Source of the DNA: Chlorogloeopsis sp038404745
Lineage (GTDB): Bacteria > Cyanobacteriota > Cyanobacteriia > Cyanobacteriales > Nostocaceae
NCBI RefSeq assembly: GCF_038404745.2
Contig: NZ_JAYKTT020000012.1
Location: 62,001 to 126,000 of the forward strand
Reading direction: 5' to 3'
Length of the DNA: 64,000 nucleotides
The position numbers and the translations under genes were made by a program. This document shows, piece by piece, positions 8,645 through 17,071 of the stretch. Each line of letters starts with the position of its first letter. Within the stretch, counting starts at the first letter, position 1. The notes under the pieces are model-generated. The model saw only the letters and a list, made by a program, of their open reading frames with translations. It was not told the DNA's origin and did not search any database.

Positions 8645-9157
8645 TCAAACCCAAGGTAAGCAATCAAGATGAGTAGCGTTGTGGATACCACTGTTTGGGT
8701 TGTTGGGAACAGCAGGGTAATCTGATTCAATTAGTCTTAAAACTTCTAGTGCTAAATCCGTAGGATCTATTGGCTTACTCAAATATGACTGAAACCCACA
8801 ACTGATCGCAAGATTACGATCTTCCTCGCGACACATGGCTGTTACAGCAATAGCCGGAATTGCTCTCAAAGTCAGGTTAAGGTTTCTGACTCTACGAATA
8901 AATGAATAGCCATCAACACCCGGCATAACAATATCACTGATCAGAAGATTTGGTTTAAATTGTTCCATCACCTCTAGTGCTTCTAGGGCTGTTGTGGCTG
9001 TCATTACTTTTACACCATAGCCCTCAAGAATGAAACTAACTAATAAACAGCTATCAGCACTATCATCAACTACAAGTATCCGCAAACCATCCAGAGACTG
9101 AAATATTTTTCTATCATTTTTAAGATGAAGACTATCAGAATTGCTCGACACAATCAT
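8645..9157 (-). CDS. Single-domain response regulator (CheY-like)
   Basis: A 170-residue protein with one receiver domain at about residues 25-145. Acidic pair D31-D32, phosphoacceptor D75 in LLISDIVMP, T106 and K128 (SKPID) are all present, so phosphotransfer should be intact. An ~20-residue polar N-terminal extension and a ~25-residue tail contain no output domain. It probably acts by protein contact in a phosphorelay; the partner kinase is not in the window. Its own terminator follows. A similar stand-alone receiver is at 23065. Confidence 0.9.
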   Translation of the reverse strand: MIVSSNSDSLHLKNDRKIFQSLDGLRILVVDDSADSCLLVSFILEGYGVKVMTATTALEALEVMEQFKPNLLISDIVMPGVDGYSFIRRVRNLNLTLRAIPAIAVTAMCREEDRNLAISCGFQSYLSKPIDPTDLALEVLRLIESDYPAVPNNPNSGIHNATHLDCLPWV

Positions 9158-9195
9158 TTAGTATCTCCTATTGGCACGCACAATTAGGGGAAATC

Positions 9196-9230
9196 CCACC
9201 AGAAGCTAGGCTGCATCTAGCATCTGGTGG
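9196..9230. other. Long imperfect hairpin upstream of the response regulator
   Basis: CCACCAGA (9196-9203) pairs with TCTGGTGG (9223-9230), and GCTAG with CTAGC inside, with one A/A mismatch and a 7-base loop. A T-rich run follows on the plus strand, so it looks like a terminator for plus-strand transcription, but no gene precedes it on that strand. It lies 39 bases before the start codon of the response regulator gene (minus strand) and could be part of its leader. Confidence 0.5.
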
Positions 9231-9433
9231 TTATACTTCTTTTTATTAGTTATCGGAGAATATTAGAACCGACTTATAAAGTAGATCTAATAAATGTATA
9301 TGAACTGGATGATGAAAAAGTAATTCAGGAGCGTAAACGTTATTTAGTTGTCGTAAACAAACTTCCACTAGATCCAAGTAAAGTTTTGGCTCATCTAGTC
9401 ATAAAAGTACTGGTAAGTCAGTTTCTCTTCTAA
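9227..9433 (+). pseudogene. Possible KaiB-like domain remnant
   Basis: A 68-codon frame with a GTG start. The segment YKVDLINVYE... followed 29 residues later by LPLDPSKVLAHL aligns without gaps to the KaiB pattern Y.L.VIDV...LPPP.RKIIGDL. The N-terminal beta-strand (LYVAG.TP) is absent, the C-terminus is cut, and the conserved PTL is not preserved. It is either a decayed kaiB-like gene or a chance similarity in a 411-base AT-rich gap (9158-9568). Confidence 0.3.
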
Positions 9434-9568
9434 TAATTTGTACTTAAATTTAAACTTCGAGCGTAATTTTTGTACTTTATTGTAATAGACAAAAGTAAAC
9501 CTATTTTTACACTCGAAGCAACACTTCTACTCCTTCTGGTAGGGATTAACTACAAATTAAGCAAGCGA

Positions 9569-11074
9569 TTATGTAATTAACTTTTCTAAAGCATCATGTA
9601 AATCTTGCGTCAGGTGAGTAACTGCTTGTCTTGCAGAGTTACGGTTAGTTTGATAAATTGGCCAGTATTCTGTAACCGAAATAGGTTCACCAATTGTGAT
9701 CTGTGTCTGCCGCCAACCTAAACGAGGACGCCCAGATATTTTTGTGTTACTCTTAATCCGAGCAACCACATCAAATATAAGTAGGGCTGTTTCTGCGAAG
9801 CGTTCAGCAGTGGGCTTTTCCTTAATATAATTTCCTGTGACTGCGACAAAACTTTCTACTAAACGCATATGACGCATTCGCATATCTGCTTCAGATGCAA
9901 CCCAGTCTGCTAATCCCCGTTGCAAGGGTGGTAAGGCGTTTAAGTCTGGTAAGTCTTCTCGGTAAATGTAACTCCAACCTGCTTCTTCCAAACGACGACA
10001 GCGATCAATAAAATTACCCTGTGCCTGTAGTCCAAAATATTGCTCGGTAACTTTTAAAGCCGTATCCAGTAAGCGTTGCAGCCTAGTTATTAATGTTTGA
10101 TTTTGACTCACTGATTCATCAGTAGCAATATGTTTAGATAAATCTTGATGATAGAAACGCCGATAAAAATCTTCCATCTCTGTTAGCAGAGAATCAGCTA
10201 GACGTAAGAGGCGTTGATAGTAAATTTCTTCTTGTTGAGACACATCTAATTCATCAATTGGCTGCACTGCCAAGCCACAATCAGCTTCCAATTTACTCAG
10301 CAACCAATCCAGTTTTAACCAAGGTGGCTTAACATAGCGATATTGAATACCAATCGGCACAATTAAAACTTTTTCCGAACGGTTAGCTTTGACTAGATCT
10401 TCTACACACCAAAATCCTAACTGAGCAACACCCGGCTCTAATGGACTAACAATACCACTATGTCCATTAGTTGCACCCTCTGGAGCAACTGCGATCGGCA
10501 TTTTTCCATTCGCAAACAAATCCCGTGCATTATGGATACCATGTAGATCTAATCGTTTCCCACGACGAACTGGAATTCCTCCTAATCGGGAGAAAAACCA
10601 ACCAAGCCAGTCTCCAACCCACAGTGTCATGCCCCGATCATAGACAAAATGGCTGTGAATTGGGTATTGCAGCCGAATTCCTTGTTGACGAGCCACCCGC
10701 GGCATAACACGAGAAAGTAGGTAGAGCATACATAGCGGATCATCCACTTCTGGATGGCGAAATGCCATCAAAAAGCGAATTTTCCCAGCTTGGAATTGCT
10801 GATAAAGCTCTGCTAAGACTTCTGCATTCTTGACTTCAATACGTAAAATTCCGCTGGGTAACCATGGGCGAACTCGAAACCGTAGCAAAAACGGCAGCAA
10901 CCACTGGGTAAGTCGGAGTACAACTGGGTTAAAGTGTTGGGGAATAAACTCCAGTCCAGGCTGTGCTTTTTGAATCAAATTAGGCAAGGTTGCTCTCCAG
11001 ATGATCTTTATAATTAACGTTAGCGCTATAAGTGCAACTATTGTTTGAGTTACACTCATAGCTTCTAATCGCAT
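9569..11074 (-). CDS. PlsC-type 1-acyl-glycerol-phosphate acyltransferase family protein
   Basis: A 501-residue protein with an N-terminal membrane segment (about residues 8-25). The acyltransferase block I is FRHPEVDD (H-x4-D, around residue 106), and block III is VAPEGATNGHSG (around 198), matching the HX4D and PEG motifs of the PlsC/LPLAT superfamily. Family members transfer acyl groups to lysophosphatidate or related acceptors at the inner face of membranes. The ~280-residue C-terminal region after the acyltransferase domain is longer than in PlsC itself, and its role is unknown. An alternative start is Met6 (MSVTQT). Confidence 0.75.
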   Translation of the reverse strand: MRLEAMSVTQTIVALIALTLIIKIIWRATLPNLIQKAQPGLEFIPQHFNPVVLRLTQWLLPFLLRFRVRPWLPSGILRIEVKNAEVLAELYQQFQAGKIRFLMAFRHPEVDDPLCMLYLLSRVMPRVARQQGIRLQYPIHSHFVYDRGMTLWVGDWLGWFFSRLGGIPVRRGKRLDLHGIHNARDLFANGKMPIAVAPEGATNGHSGIVSPLEPGVAQLGFWCVEDLVKANRSEKVLIVPIGIQYRYVKPPWLKLDWLLSKLEADCGLAVQPIDELDVSQQEEIYYQRLLRLADSLLTEMEDFYRRFYHQDLSKHIATDESVSQNQTLITRLQRLLDTALKVTEQYFGLQAQGNFIDRCRRLEEAGWSYIYREDLPDLNALPPLQRGLADWVASEADMRMRHMRLVESFVAVTGNYIKEKPTAERFAETALLIFDVVARIKSNTKISGRPRLGWRQTQITIGEPISVTEYWPIYQTNRNSARQAVTHLTQDLHDALEKLIT

Positions 11075-11125
11075 CCGTTAAGGAGCAGAAGAAACAACCT
11101 GATGTATCTGAAGAACGATCGCCAC

Positions 11126-12202
11126 TTAACTCACAGTTTCTCGCACTGATTCTGCATCGATGGGTTTGAGCATATAAAGCTTGAGTAAATGCCCGACTGT
11201 GGAAAGTATGAGGGGTAGTTTTTGGAAAAATTTCACAACCTGCGGGCGATCGCTATTTGCAATCTCACTCAGCTTGAGATTATTGTCTGAACACTTCTCC
11301 AATCTCTCAAAAAATTCTGGGTGATTGACATTCAAGATCACTGGAAATGCCCGTGCAGAAGTTTCGTTTGTCTTATCGATCACTTGGATATTGTAATCTC
11401 GCGGTTCTATGCCTATGGATTGATAAAAGTTTGCCCGCTCAAATACTGTCAAGGTGTGAGTGGCAAACACCGATAACAAAAAGAAACGCGCCCACAACCT
11501 TGCTTTCCAATTGTTCCACAGTTGAGGTTGCGATCGCAGCAGCGCTTTAAAAAAGTCGCCATGTCGGTTTTCATCCTGACACCAACTTTCAAAGTAGCGG
11601 AACAATGGGTAAAACAGGTTTTCTGGATGTTTCTCTAAGTGACGATACATGATAATGTAGCGCCAATATCCAATTTTCTCTGAGAGATAAACAGTGTAGA
11701 TAATCCACTCAGGAGGAAAGAAAGTATAAGTACGGCTTTTAGTCAGATAGCCTAAATCTAGGGAAAGATTAAAATCAGCCATTGCTTTATTCAAAAATCC
11801 AGCATGGCGCGCTTCATCCCGTGCCATACAACTAAAAGCTTCTGCTAACAAGGGATTTCTGTCTTTGATCCGCCGCGATAACTCTTTGAACAACAAAAAT
11901 CCAGAAAATTCTGAAGTGCAAGAACGTTCTAAAAAGTCGATGAAAGCCAGACGCTTCTCCCCGTCAATGCAATCCCAACTCTGTTTAAACTCTTCATCAC
12001 GTACAAAGTGATGGCGATTATAGTCTGCCCGTAGCTCCTCTACAACTGCTTGCAACTCAGTGTTATGCACCGAAATATCCATCTGCGCCACTGCGTCAAA
12101 GTCAGTAATGTAGAACCGAGGTGTTAACAATGTTTCCTTGACTGGGGCTTTCACACCTGGCTTGAGCAACTCTGGCTCTGGATTGGGAAGAGATTTAATC
12201 AT
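11126..12202 (-). CDS. acsF: Mg-protoporphyrin IX monomethyl ester oxidative cyclase, ChlAII-type
   Basis: A 358-residue AcsF/ChlA diiron protein that forms the isocyclic ring of chlorophyll using O2. Two carboxylate-His diiron motifs are visible: DEARH (E130, H133) and DENRH (E211, H214), with further Glu at about 98 and 178. Length and sequence are typical of the family. Its position divergent from ho2-hemN matches the cyanobacterial chlAII-ho2-hemN set, which in Synechocystis is induced under micro-oxic conditions, so I infer this is the low-oxygen paralogue and that another chlAI exists elsewhere. No MarR-type ChlR regulator is seen next to it. Confidence 0.9.
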   Translation of the reverse strand: MIKSLPNPEPELLKPGVKAPVKETLLTPRFYITDFDAVAQMDISVHNTELQAVVEELRADYNRHHFVRDEEFKQSWDCIDGEKRLAFIDFLERSCTSEFSGFLLFKELSRRIKDRNPLLAEAFSCMARDEARHAGFLNKAMADFNLSLDLGYLTKSRTYTFFPPEWIIYTVYLSEKIGYWRYIIMYRHLEKHPENLFYPLFRYFESWCQDENRHGDFFKALLRSQPQLWNNWKARLWARFFLLSVFATHTLTVFERANFYQSIGIEPRDYNIQVIDKTNETSARAFPVILNVNHPEFFERLEKCSDNNLKLSEIANSDRPQVVKFFQKLPLILSTVGHLLKLYMLKPIDAESVRETVS

Positions 12203-12407
12203 GGAAGATCTAATTTAATCGTTTTAAGGCTATATAAGCATGAATCTGTTCTATCGGGCTATGATTCGTTAAAATATTTAAAGTGATTTTAAAAAATGAT
12301 TTTTAAAAAGTAGAAATACTTATCTGAACTGGATGAGATTTACCTAAAAGCCGAGAAACATGAAAAAATATTAATAGCTTTATGGTTATTTAGTTATTAA
12401 TAGTTAA

Positions 12408-12560
12408 ATGATGATGGTAGAAATCAACATGGCTTGGATCTGCATCGGTGGTGGTATTGCTAAAGGTAATGATGCAGATCCTTTCCTAAGCTTCAATTGT
12501 GATTTTTTAGAACTGGCATTAACAGAGAATAGCCAGGTTGTAGAGTCTGGCTTTCTCTAG
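12408..12560 (+). CDS. Candidate 50-residue leader ORF upstream of ho2
   Basis: An ATG-ATG-ATG start leads to 50 codons ending in TAG at 12558-12560, 25 bases before the ho2 ATG. The product begins MMMVEINMAWICIGGGIAKG and is not one I recognise. No strong ribosome site precedes the first ATG. The ORF spans both hairpins of the ho2 leader, so translating ribosomes would disturb their folding. It may be a leader peptide, a small protein or chance. Confidence 0.35.
   Translation: MMMVEINMAWICIGGGIAKGNDADPFLSFNCDFLELALTENSQVVESGFL
12436..12481 (+). promoter_or_regulatory. 11-bp perfect inverted repeat in the ho2 leader
   Basis: GGATCTGCATC (12436-12446) and its exact complement GATGCAGATCC (12471-12481) are separated by 24 bases. 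It could form an RNA stem in the leader or be a dimeric regulator site. It precedes a second hairpin at 12531-12552. Confidence 0.6.
12531..12557 (+). terminator. Attenuator-like hairpin just before ho2
   Basis: AGCCAG (12531-12536) pairs with CTGGCT (12547-12552), followed by TTCTCT. The stem is short and the T-run imperfect, so termination would be weak. Its position 33 bases before the ho2 ATG is what suggests attenuation rather than simple termination. Confidence 0.4.
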
Positions 12561-12585
12561 CTTGTGTTTCAAGAAGGAACTAACC

Positions 12586-13302
12586 ATGAGTAGCAATTTA
12601 GCCATCAAGCTTCGTGCAGGAACCCAAAAATCTCATACAGCAGCAGAAAACGTGGGATTTATGAAATGCTTTCTCAAAGGGGTTGTAGACAGAGGCTGTT
12701 TTGCCAAGTTTTTGGGTAACTTGTACTATGTCTACAGCGAACTAGAAGCAGAAATAGAGCGCCATCGAGAGCATTTTGCAGTCAGCGCTATTTACTTTCC
12801 CGAACTCAATCGCCAAGCAGCCTTAGAGAAAGACATGGAGTTTTATTACGGGAAAGACTGGCGATCGCAAGTTAAACCCTCTCCTGCTGCTCAGAGTTAT
12901 ATTGCTCGCATTCGTGAAGTATCTGCTACCGCACCAGAATTATTAATAGGACACGCTTACACCCGCTACATGGGTGATCTTTCTGGTGGACAAATGTTAC
13001 AAAAAATTGCTCAACCAGCCTTGAAGTTAGAAGGTTATCAAGGCACAGCTTTTTACAATTTTGAGCAAATTCCAGACAAGAAAGCTTTTAAAGAAAAGTA
13101 TCGTCAAGCATTAGATAAAATCGCCATCGATGATGCCACAACAGAATCCATTGTTGCGGAAGCCAACAAAGCTTTTAAATTTAATATGCAGATGGCGCAA
13201 GAGCTAGAAGGAAATTTAATTAAGGCAATCGGACAAGTTTTGTTTAATAGCCTGACTCGCTCCCATAACCAAGGCAGTACTGAAGTCGCTACAGCAAACT
13301 AA
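12586..13302 (+). CDS. ho2: Heme oxygenase (HO2-type)
   Basis: A 238-residue biliverdin-producing heme oxygenase. The start is the ATG at 12586 (MSSNLAIKLR), preceded by AAGAAGGA; the upstream TTG-initiated extension is unlikely. The proximal heme ligand is His17 in TQKSHTAAENV, and the distal helix reads YTRYMGDLSGGQ (about 125-136). It opens heme with O2 and ferredoxin electrons to give biliverdin for phycobilins. It is followed by hemN, and the pair faces chlAII, which identifies it as the low-oxygen isoform rather than HO1. A ~23-residue C-terminal tail is polar. Confidence 0.93.
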   Translation: MSSNLAIKLRAGTQKSHTAAENVGFMKCFLKGVVDRGCFAKFLGNLYYVYSELEAEIERHREHFAVSAIYFPELNRQAALEKDMEFYYGKDWRSQVKPSPAAQSYIARIREVSATAPELLIGHAYTRYMGDLSGGQMLQKIAQPALKLEGYQGTAFYNFEQIPDKKAFKEKYRQALDKIAIDDATTESIVAEANKAFKFNMQMAQELEGNLIKAIGQVLFNSLTRSHNQGSTEVATAN

Positions 13303-13317
13303 ATGCAATCAAGTGAA

Positions 13318-13395
13318 GGGTATGAGGGTTTAAGGGTGTAAGGGAATTACCCTACACCCATACACCCCTACACCCCTATTCCCACCCCTATTAAA
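13318..13395. repeat. Heptamer-type CCCTACA repeat between ho2 and hemN
   Basis: Purine-rich AGGGTGTAAGGG-like sequence followed by the complementary pyrimidine run CCTACACCC(A)TACACCCCTA. The two halves can pair. Similar strings lie at about 23850-23890 and 51420-51450. Because it sits inside an apparent two-gene operon, it could act as a weak processing or attenuation site. Confidence 0.6.
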
Positions 13396-13408
13396 TGGAA
13401 GCAACACA

Positions 13409-14791
13409 ATGGTTTTTCAAATTCCCGGAGTCAAATTCGACTTAGATATAATCAAAAAGTACGATATTCCGACACCAAGGTATACCAGTTACCCACCAGC
13501 AACAGAGCTAAACGAAGCATTCACAGAAGCTGATTTTCAAAGTGCGATCGCGGCTTCAAATCAAAGGAAAACCCCTCTTTCTTTGTACTTTCACATTCCC
13601 TTTTGCCAGAGCGCTTGCTACTTTTGCGGTTGTAATGTAGTAATTTCTAACAATAAGAATATTGCCAAACTATACCTAGAATATTTGGGTAAAGAAATCC
13701 AGAACACAGCTGCTTTGATAGATTCTGATCGCAAAGTAGTTCAGATGCATTGGGGTGGTGGAACTCCGAACTACTTAAGTCAGCAACAGGTAGAAAAGTT
13801 GTGGAACAATATCACTCGTAACTTCAGTTTCGATGCGGCAGCAGAAATCTCCCTTGAGATTAATCCTCGTTATGTGGATAAGAACTATATTTTCTTTCTC
13901 AAAGAGATTGGCTTTAACCGTATTAGTTTTGGTATTCAGGATTTTAATGCCGAAGTGCAAGCGGCTGTAAATCGTATTCAGCCAGAAGAAATGCTATTTG
14001 AGGTGATGGGCTGGATTAGAGAAGCTGGATTTCAAAGTGTGAATGTAGATTTGATTTATGGTCTACCATATCAAACTCGCCAGACTTTTCAACAAACAAT
14101 TAAAAAAACTATTGAATTAGATCCCGATCGCATCGCCGTCTTTAACTTTGCCTATGTACCGTGGTTAAAGCCAGTACAAAAAAATATTTCCAAAGATGCG
14201 CTACCGCCAGCGCAGGAAAAGTTAGAGATATTGAAAATGACTATTGAGGAGTTAACGAGTAACAAGTATCTCTTCATTGGTATGGATCACTTTGCCAAAC
14301 TTCATGATGAGCTCGCGATCGCTCAACGGGATTACACTCTTAAACGCAACTTCCAAGGCTATACTACTTGGGCGCAAGCAGAACTTTTTGGTTTTGGTGC
14401 CACATCAGTCAGTATGTTGGAAGAAGCATATGCCCAAAACCATAAGCGATTAAATGATTATTATGAGGCAATTGATGCAGGTAGTTTACCAATCGGTAAA
14501 GGCATTAATTTAACTTGGGATGATATTCTTAGACGGGATGCCATCATGCGAATTATGTCACACGCAAAATTGCATAAGCAAGAGATAGAAAACAGATATC
14601 ACATCTGTTTCGATGAATATTTTGGTAAAGAATTAGAAGCATTGAAGCGCCTCGAAGCAGACGGATTAGTGAGCTTATCAAAAGATGAAATTGCGATTAC
14701 AGATATTGGTAGGTTATTAGTCAGAAATATTGCCGTTCTCTTTGATACTCGTTTGAAAACAAGAGAGCAACAATTTTCACGGGCGATTTGA
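13409..14791 (+). CDS. hemN: Oxygen-independent coproporphyrinogen III oxidase
   Basis: A 460-residue radical-SAM enzyme that oxidatively decarboxylates coproporphyrinogen III to protoporphyrinogen IX without O2. The cluster motif HIPFCQSACYFCGC gives C66, C70, C73 plus C75, as in true HemN; GGGTPNYL follows near residue 116, and YTSYPPATE near the N-terminus is also HemN-typical (distinguishing it from HemW). Length matches bacterial HemN. It lies downstream of ho2 with a 106-base repeat-bearing spacer and is presumably coexpressed when oxygen is low. Confidence 0.93.
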   Translation: MVFQIPGVKFDLDIIKKYDIPTPRYTSYPPATELNEAFTEADFQSAIAASNQRKTPLSLYFHIPFCQSACYFCGCNVVISNNKNIAKLYLEYLGKEIQNTAALIDSDRKVVQMHWGGGTPNYLSQQQVEKLWNNITRNFSFDAAAEISLEINPRYVDKNYIFFLKEIGFNRISFGIQDFNAEVQAAVNRIQPEEMLFEVMGWIREAGFQSVNVDLIYGLPYQTRQTFQQTIKKTIELDPDRIAVFNFAYVPWLKPVQKNISKDALPPAQEKLEILKMTIEELTSNKYLFIGMDHFAKLHDELAIAQRDYTLKRNFQGYTTWAQAELFGFGATSVSMLEEAYAQNHKRLNDYYEAIDAGSLPIGKGINLTWDDILRRDAIMRIMSHAKLHKQEIENRYHICFDEYFGKELEALKRLEADGLVSLSKDEIAITDIGRLLVRNIAVLFDTRLKTREQQFSRAI

Positions 14792-14812
14792 ATTATGCCC
14801 GCGCTCACAGAC

Positions 14813-14894
14813 TAAAATCTACGGCTACACGGGCAAAGCCTGCTTGCGCAGGCTCGAATGATAAAAAACTTTAGCCAAGAAATTTATTTCTTGC
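14813..14894. repeat. Composite hairpin repeat after hemN
   Basis: Contains GCCTGC-TTGC-GCAGGC followed by the near-palindrome GCCAAGAAATTTATTTCTTGCC (one base over a 20-base core; 14873-14894). The latter recurs as a fuller palindrome at 19881-19902. The rest of the 300-base gap to 15091 holds no recognisable gene. Confidence 0.7.
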
Positions 14895-15091
14895 CAGACA
14901 ATTTTAAATAAATAACGTTATTAATGATAGTCTTAGCAGCAAGCGACTAGCATAACGCTTTATACAGTTGATGCGGAGCGATCGCTCAAATAATAAAACT
15001 GAAAAAGGAGAAAGAGAATAAGTACTCAAAATCTAACTCCAGTTCCAGTAATTGTCAGCTTAGGTGTATATTTGCTGAGATTTACCTGCTG

Positions 15092-16174
15092 TTATCCGTT
15101 AATAATTTGATTTGCTACAGTGCGGGAATAACCGTTTCGAGCAAACTTTTCTGCTAAAATTTGCTGATAAACAGCTTCGTAACCGTCTGCCATACTTTCG
15201 ATACTAAAGTTTTTCTCCACATGAGTGCGGCAAGCGTAACGATCAATTTTTTCTACACGAGCGATCGCATTGATAAAATCATCGACACTATTGCACAAAA
15301 GGCCTGTTTCACCATCTAAAATCACTTCTGGCACCGATCCCAATGGTTTAGCAAGTACGGGAGTTCCGGCTGCCATTGACTCAATCATCACCAGCCCAAA
15401 AGGTTCGCGCCAAGTAATGGGGAACAGCATTGCCAAGGCTCCACCCAAAAGCGCGTTCTTTTCAGAGTGACTGGCTTCACCCAAAAACTCTATCTGCTTA
15501 CCATCGATGTGAGGTTTAACCTGACTCTCGAAATAGTCTACATCCACTCTATCCACCTTACCTGCCATTTTCAGCGGGATGCCTGCTCGTTTGGCAATTT
15601 CTATGGCGATGTGCGTTCCTTTTTCCGGAGATATTCTTCCTAAGAATGCTAGATAAGGAGGATCTTGTGGTTGTGGATAGAAACGATGTTTATGTACATC
15701 TATGCCATTGTAAACTGTTGCAGCATAATTTAGCCCTAATCTAGGCTCCCGTTGAGCATTTGAGATACTGACAAATGGTTGTTTACAACCTACTGTAAAG
15801 ACTTTTTCGTTATCTGGGGTGAATATACCGTGTAGCGTATGAACTGTAGGGGTTGTAACGAAATCTGCGTAAGTTAAAGCTGGATAGCCTACATGAGAAT
15901 GGATGATATCAAATTCTACTGCTCGCTGGTATGTGCGGCTTAGTTGTAAAGTTTCGTAGACGTTGTACTCTTTAATGTTTGAGTCTAAACGCAAAGCCTG
16001 GGGATGAACGGACTCTAATTTTGCTAAAGTAATTGAGTCTCCTGATGCAAATAGCGTCACTTCATGCCCGCGTCGGACTAATTCATCAGTCAATAAACCA
16101 ACAACCAACTCAACACCACCATATGCAGGAGGAGGAACTCTTTCCCACAGTGGTGCGATTTGAGCAATTCGCAT
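15092..16174 (-). CDS. GT4-family glycosyltransferase
   Basis: A 360-residue GT-B glycosyltransferase. The N-terminal domain begins MRIAQIAPLW..VPPPAYGGVE, with HSHVGYPAL near residue 93; the C-terminal domain has FLGRISPEKG (about 178-187) and the nucleotide-sugar motif EPFGLVMIESMAAGTPV (E-x7-E, around 266-274). The closest family members transfer sugars from UDP- or GDP-sugars in polysaccharide or glycolipid synthesis; the acceptor cannot be told. No membrane segment. It appears monocistronic. Confidence 0.85.
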   Translation of the reverse strand: MRIAQIAPLWERVPPPAYGGVELVVGLLTDELVRRGHEVTLFASGDSITLAKLESVHPQALRLDSNIKEYNVYETLQLSRTYQRAVEFDIIHSHVGYPALTYADFVTTPTVHTLHGIFTPDNEKVFTVGCKQPFVSISNAQREPRLGLNYAATVYNGIDVHKHRFYPQPQDPPYLAFLGRISPEKGTHIAIEIAKRAGIPLKMAGKVDRVDVDYFESQVKPHIDGKQIEFLGEASHSEKNALLGGALAMLFPITWREPFGLVMIESMAAGTPVLAKPLGSVPEVILDGETGLLCNSVDDFINAIARVEKIDRYACRTHVEKNFSIESMADGYEAVYQQILAEKFARNGYSRTVANQIING

Positions 16175-16572
16175 ATCAAACTCCTAATTGGTAAGAAATA
16201 GCTCAAGGAATTGATCTGATCTAATCTCCGAATGAAACAGTTAAGGTCGTGTTTAAAATTTAGCAACAATGTTAATTTGTTTGTAAGACTGGTAAGCACT
16301 ACAGATCAAGTAGAAGGAACCGAACTCAATATAGAAAGAAAATTTTGTATATTAGAAGTTTTAAGTATAGTTTTAGTTAAAAAACAAAAATTACATTTGC
16401 ATAGCTTTCCATTGCCAGGTGTGCAAAACACCACCACAAAATTCGTATTCCCTGTATTTTCACTGTTTTGAAGTTTATTGCAAGATTATAAGTGTCAGCG
16501 ATGACTAGATATTTGAACTGCTGAATCTTAAAAAACAGCCATTTAGTTATCAATGCAGAGGTAAATAATACT
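16175..16572. other. 398-base intergenic region, no gene seen
   Basis: Divergent promoter region between the GT4 gene and the Hsp20 gene. A 79-codon plus-strand frame (16232-16471) has no ribosome site and no protein-like pattern, and I do not call it. No CIRCE element was seen near hspA. Confidence 0.5.
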
Positions 16573-17016
16573 ATGATGATTCGCTACTACCAACCCATCC
16601 GCGAACTAGAAAACTTGAAGCGGCAAATGGATTTAGTATTTGACGAACTGTCAGCAAAAACTACTCAAACTAGCGATACGTCAACAACTTGGACTCCTGC
16701 TGTAGAGTTAATTGATGCAGGTGATAGCTTAATTTTACAAATACAATTACCTGGTATAGCTGCAAAGAATTTGGATGTGCAAGTAACTCGTGACACTGTG
16801 GCGATCGCAGGAGAACGTCAGCGCCAACACCACTCCGAAAATGCTAATTACCTGCATTCAGAATTTCGCTATGGTAAGTTCCAACGAGTTGTCAATCTAC
16901 CAGTTGCTGTGCAGAATGACAACGTACAAGCAGACTTTCACGATGGTATTCTCACTCTTAGTCTGCCTAAGGTTGAAGAAGTTCGCAATCGGGTTGTGAA
17001 GATTAACTTAGGCTAA
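16573..17016 (+). CDS. hspA: Hsp20 / alpha-crystallin small heat-shock protein
   Basis: A 147-residue small heat-shock protein. The N-terminal helix is followed by the alpha-crystallin domain from about residue 43 (WTPAVELIDAGDSLILQIQLPGI) to 140, containing GILTLSLPKVEE with the family's G-I-L-T-L. These ATP-independent chaperones hold denatured proteins and, in cyanobacteria, protect thylakoids and phycobilisomes in heat and high light. A ribosome site GAGG lies upstream. A terminator follows, shared with convergent pstB. Confidence 0.9.
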   Translation: MMIRYYQPIRELENLKRQMDLVFDELSAKTTQTSDTSTTWTPAVELIDAGDSLILQIQLPGIAAKNLDVQVTRDTVAIAGERQRQHHSENANYLHSEFRYGKFQRVVNLPVAVQNDNVQADFHDGILTLSLPKVEEVRNRVVKINLG

Positions 17017-17028
17017 TTTGAAAAACAA

Positions 17029-17064
17029 GATCCCCGATATCTTTGAGATGTCGGGATCTGTATT
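17029..17064. terminator. Bidirectional terminator between hspA and pstB
   Basis: GATCCCCGATATC and GAGATGTCGGGATC form a 12-bp stem with one bulge and one wobble, with A-rich sequence before and T-rich after. It sits 12 bases after the hspA stop and 7 bases from the pstB stop. Confidence 0.75.
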
Positions 17065-17071
17065 CTTAATA

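Larger units (their letters stand above)
12203..12585. promoter_or_regulatory. Divergent chlAII / ho2-hemN control region
   Basis: A 383-base region between the divergent starts of the cyclase (12202) and ho2 (12586). The left half is AT-rich and must carry both promoters; the right half has strong secondary structure on the ho2 side: an 11-bp inverted repeat and a second hairpin with a pyrimidine tail, both within a 50-codon ORF. No exact regulator site could be assigned. Confidence 0.6.

Noticed and set aside
14813..14894. Possible tRNA-like fold after hemN
   Set aside because: The GCAGGCTCGAAT string suggested a T-arm, but no acceptor stem, anticodon arm or CCA-side pairing fits; it is a hairpin repeat.
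16232..16471. 79-codon plus-strand frame before hspA
   Set aside because: AT-rich composition, no ribosome site and no family resemblance; lies in a promoter region.
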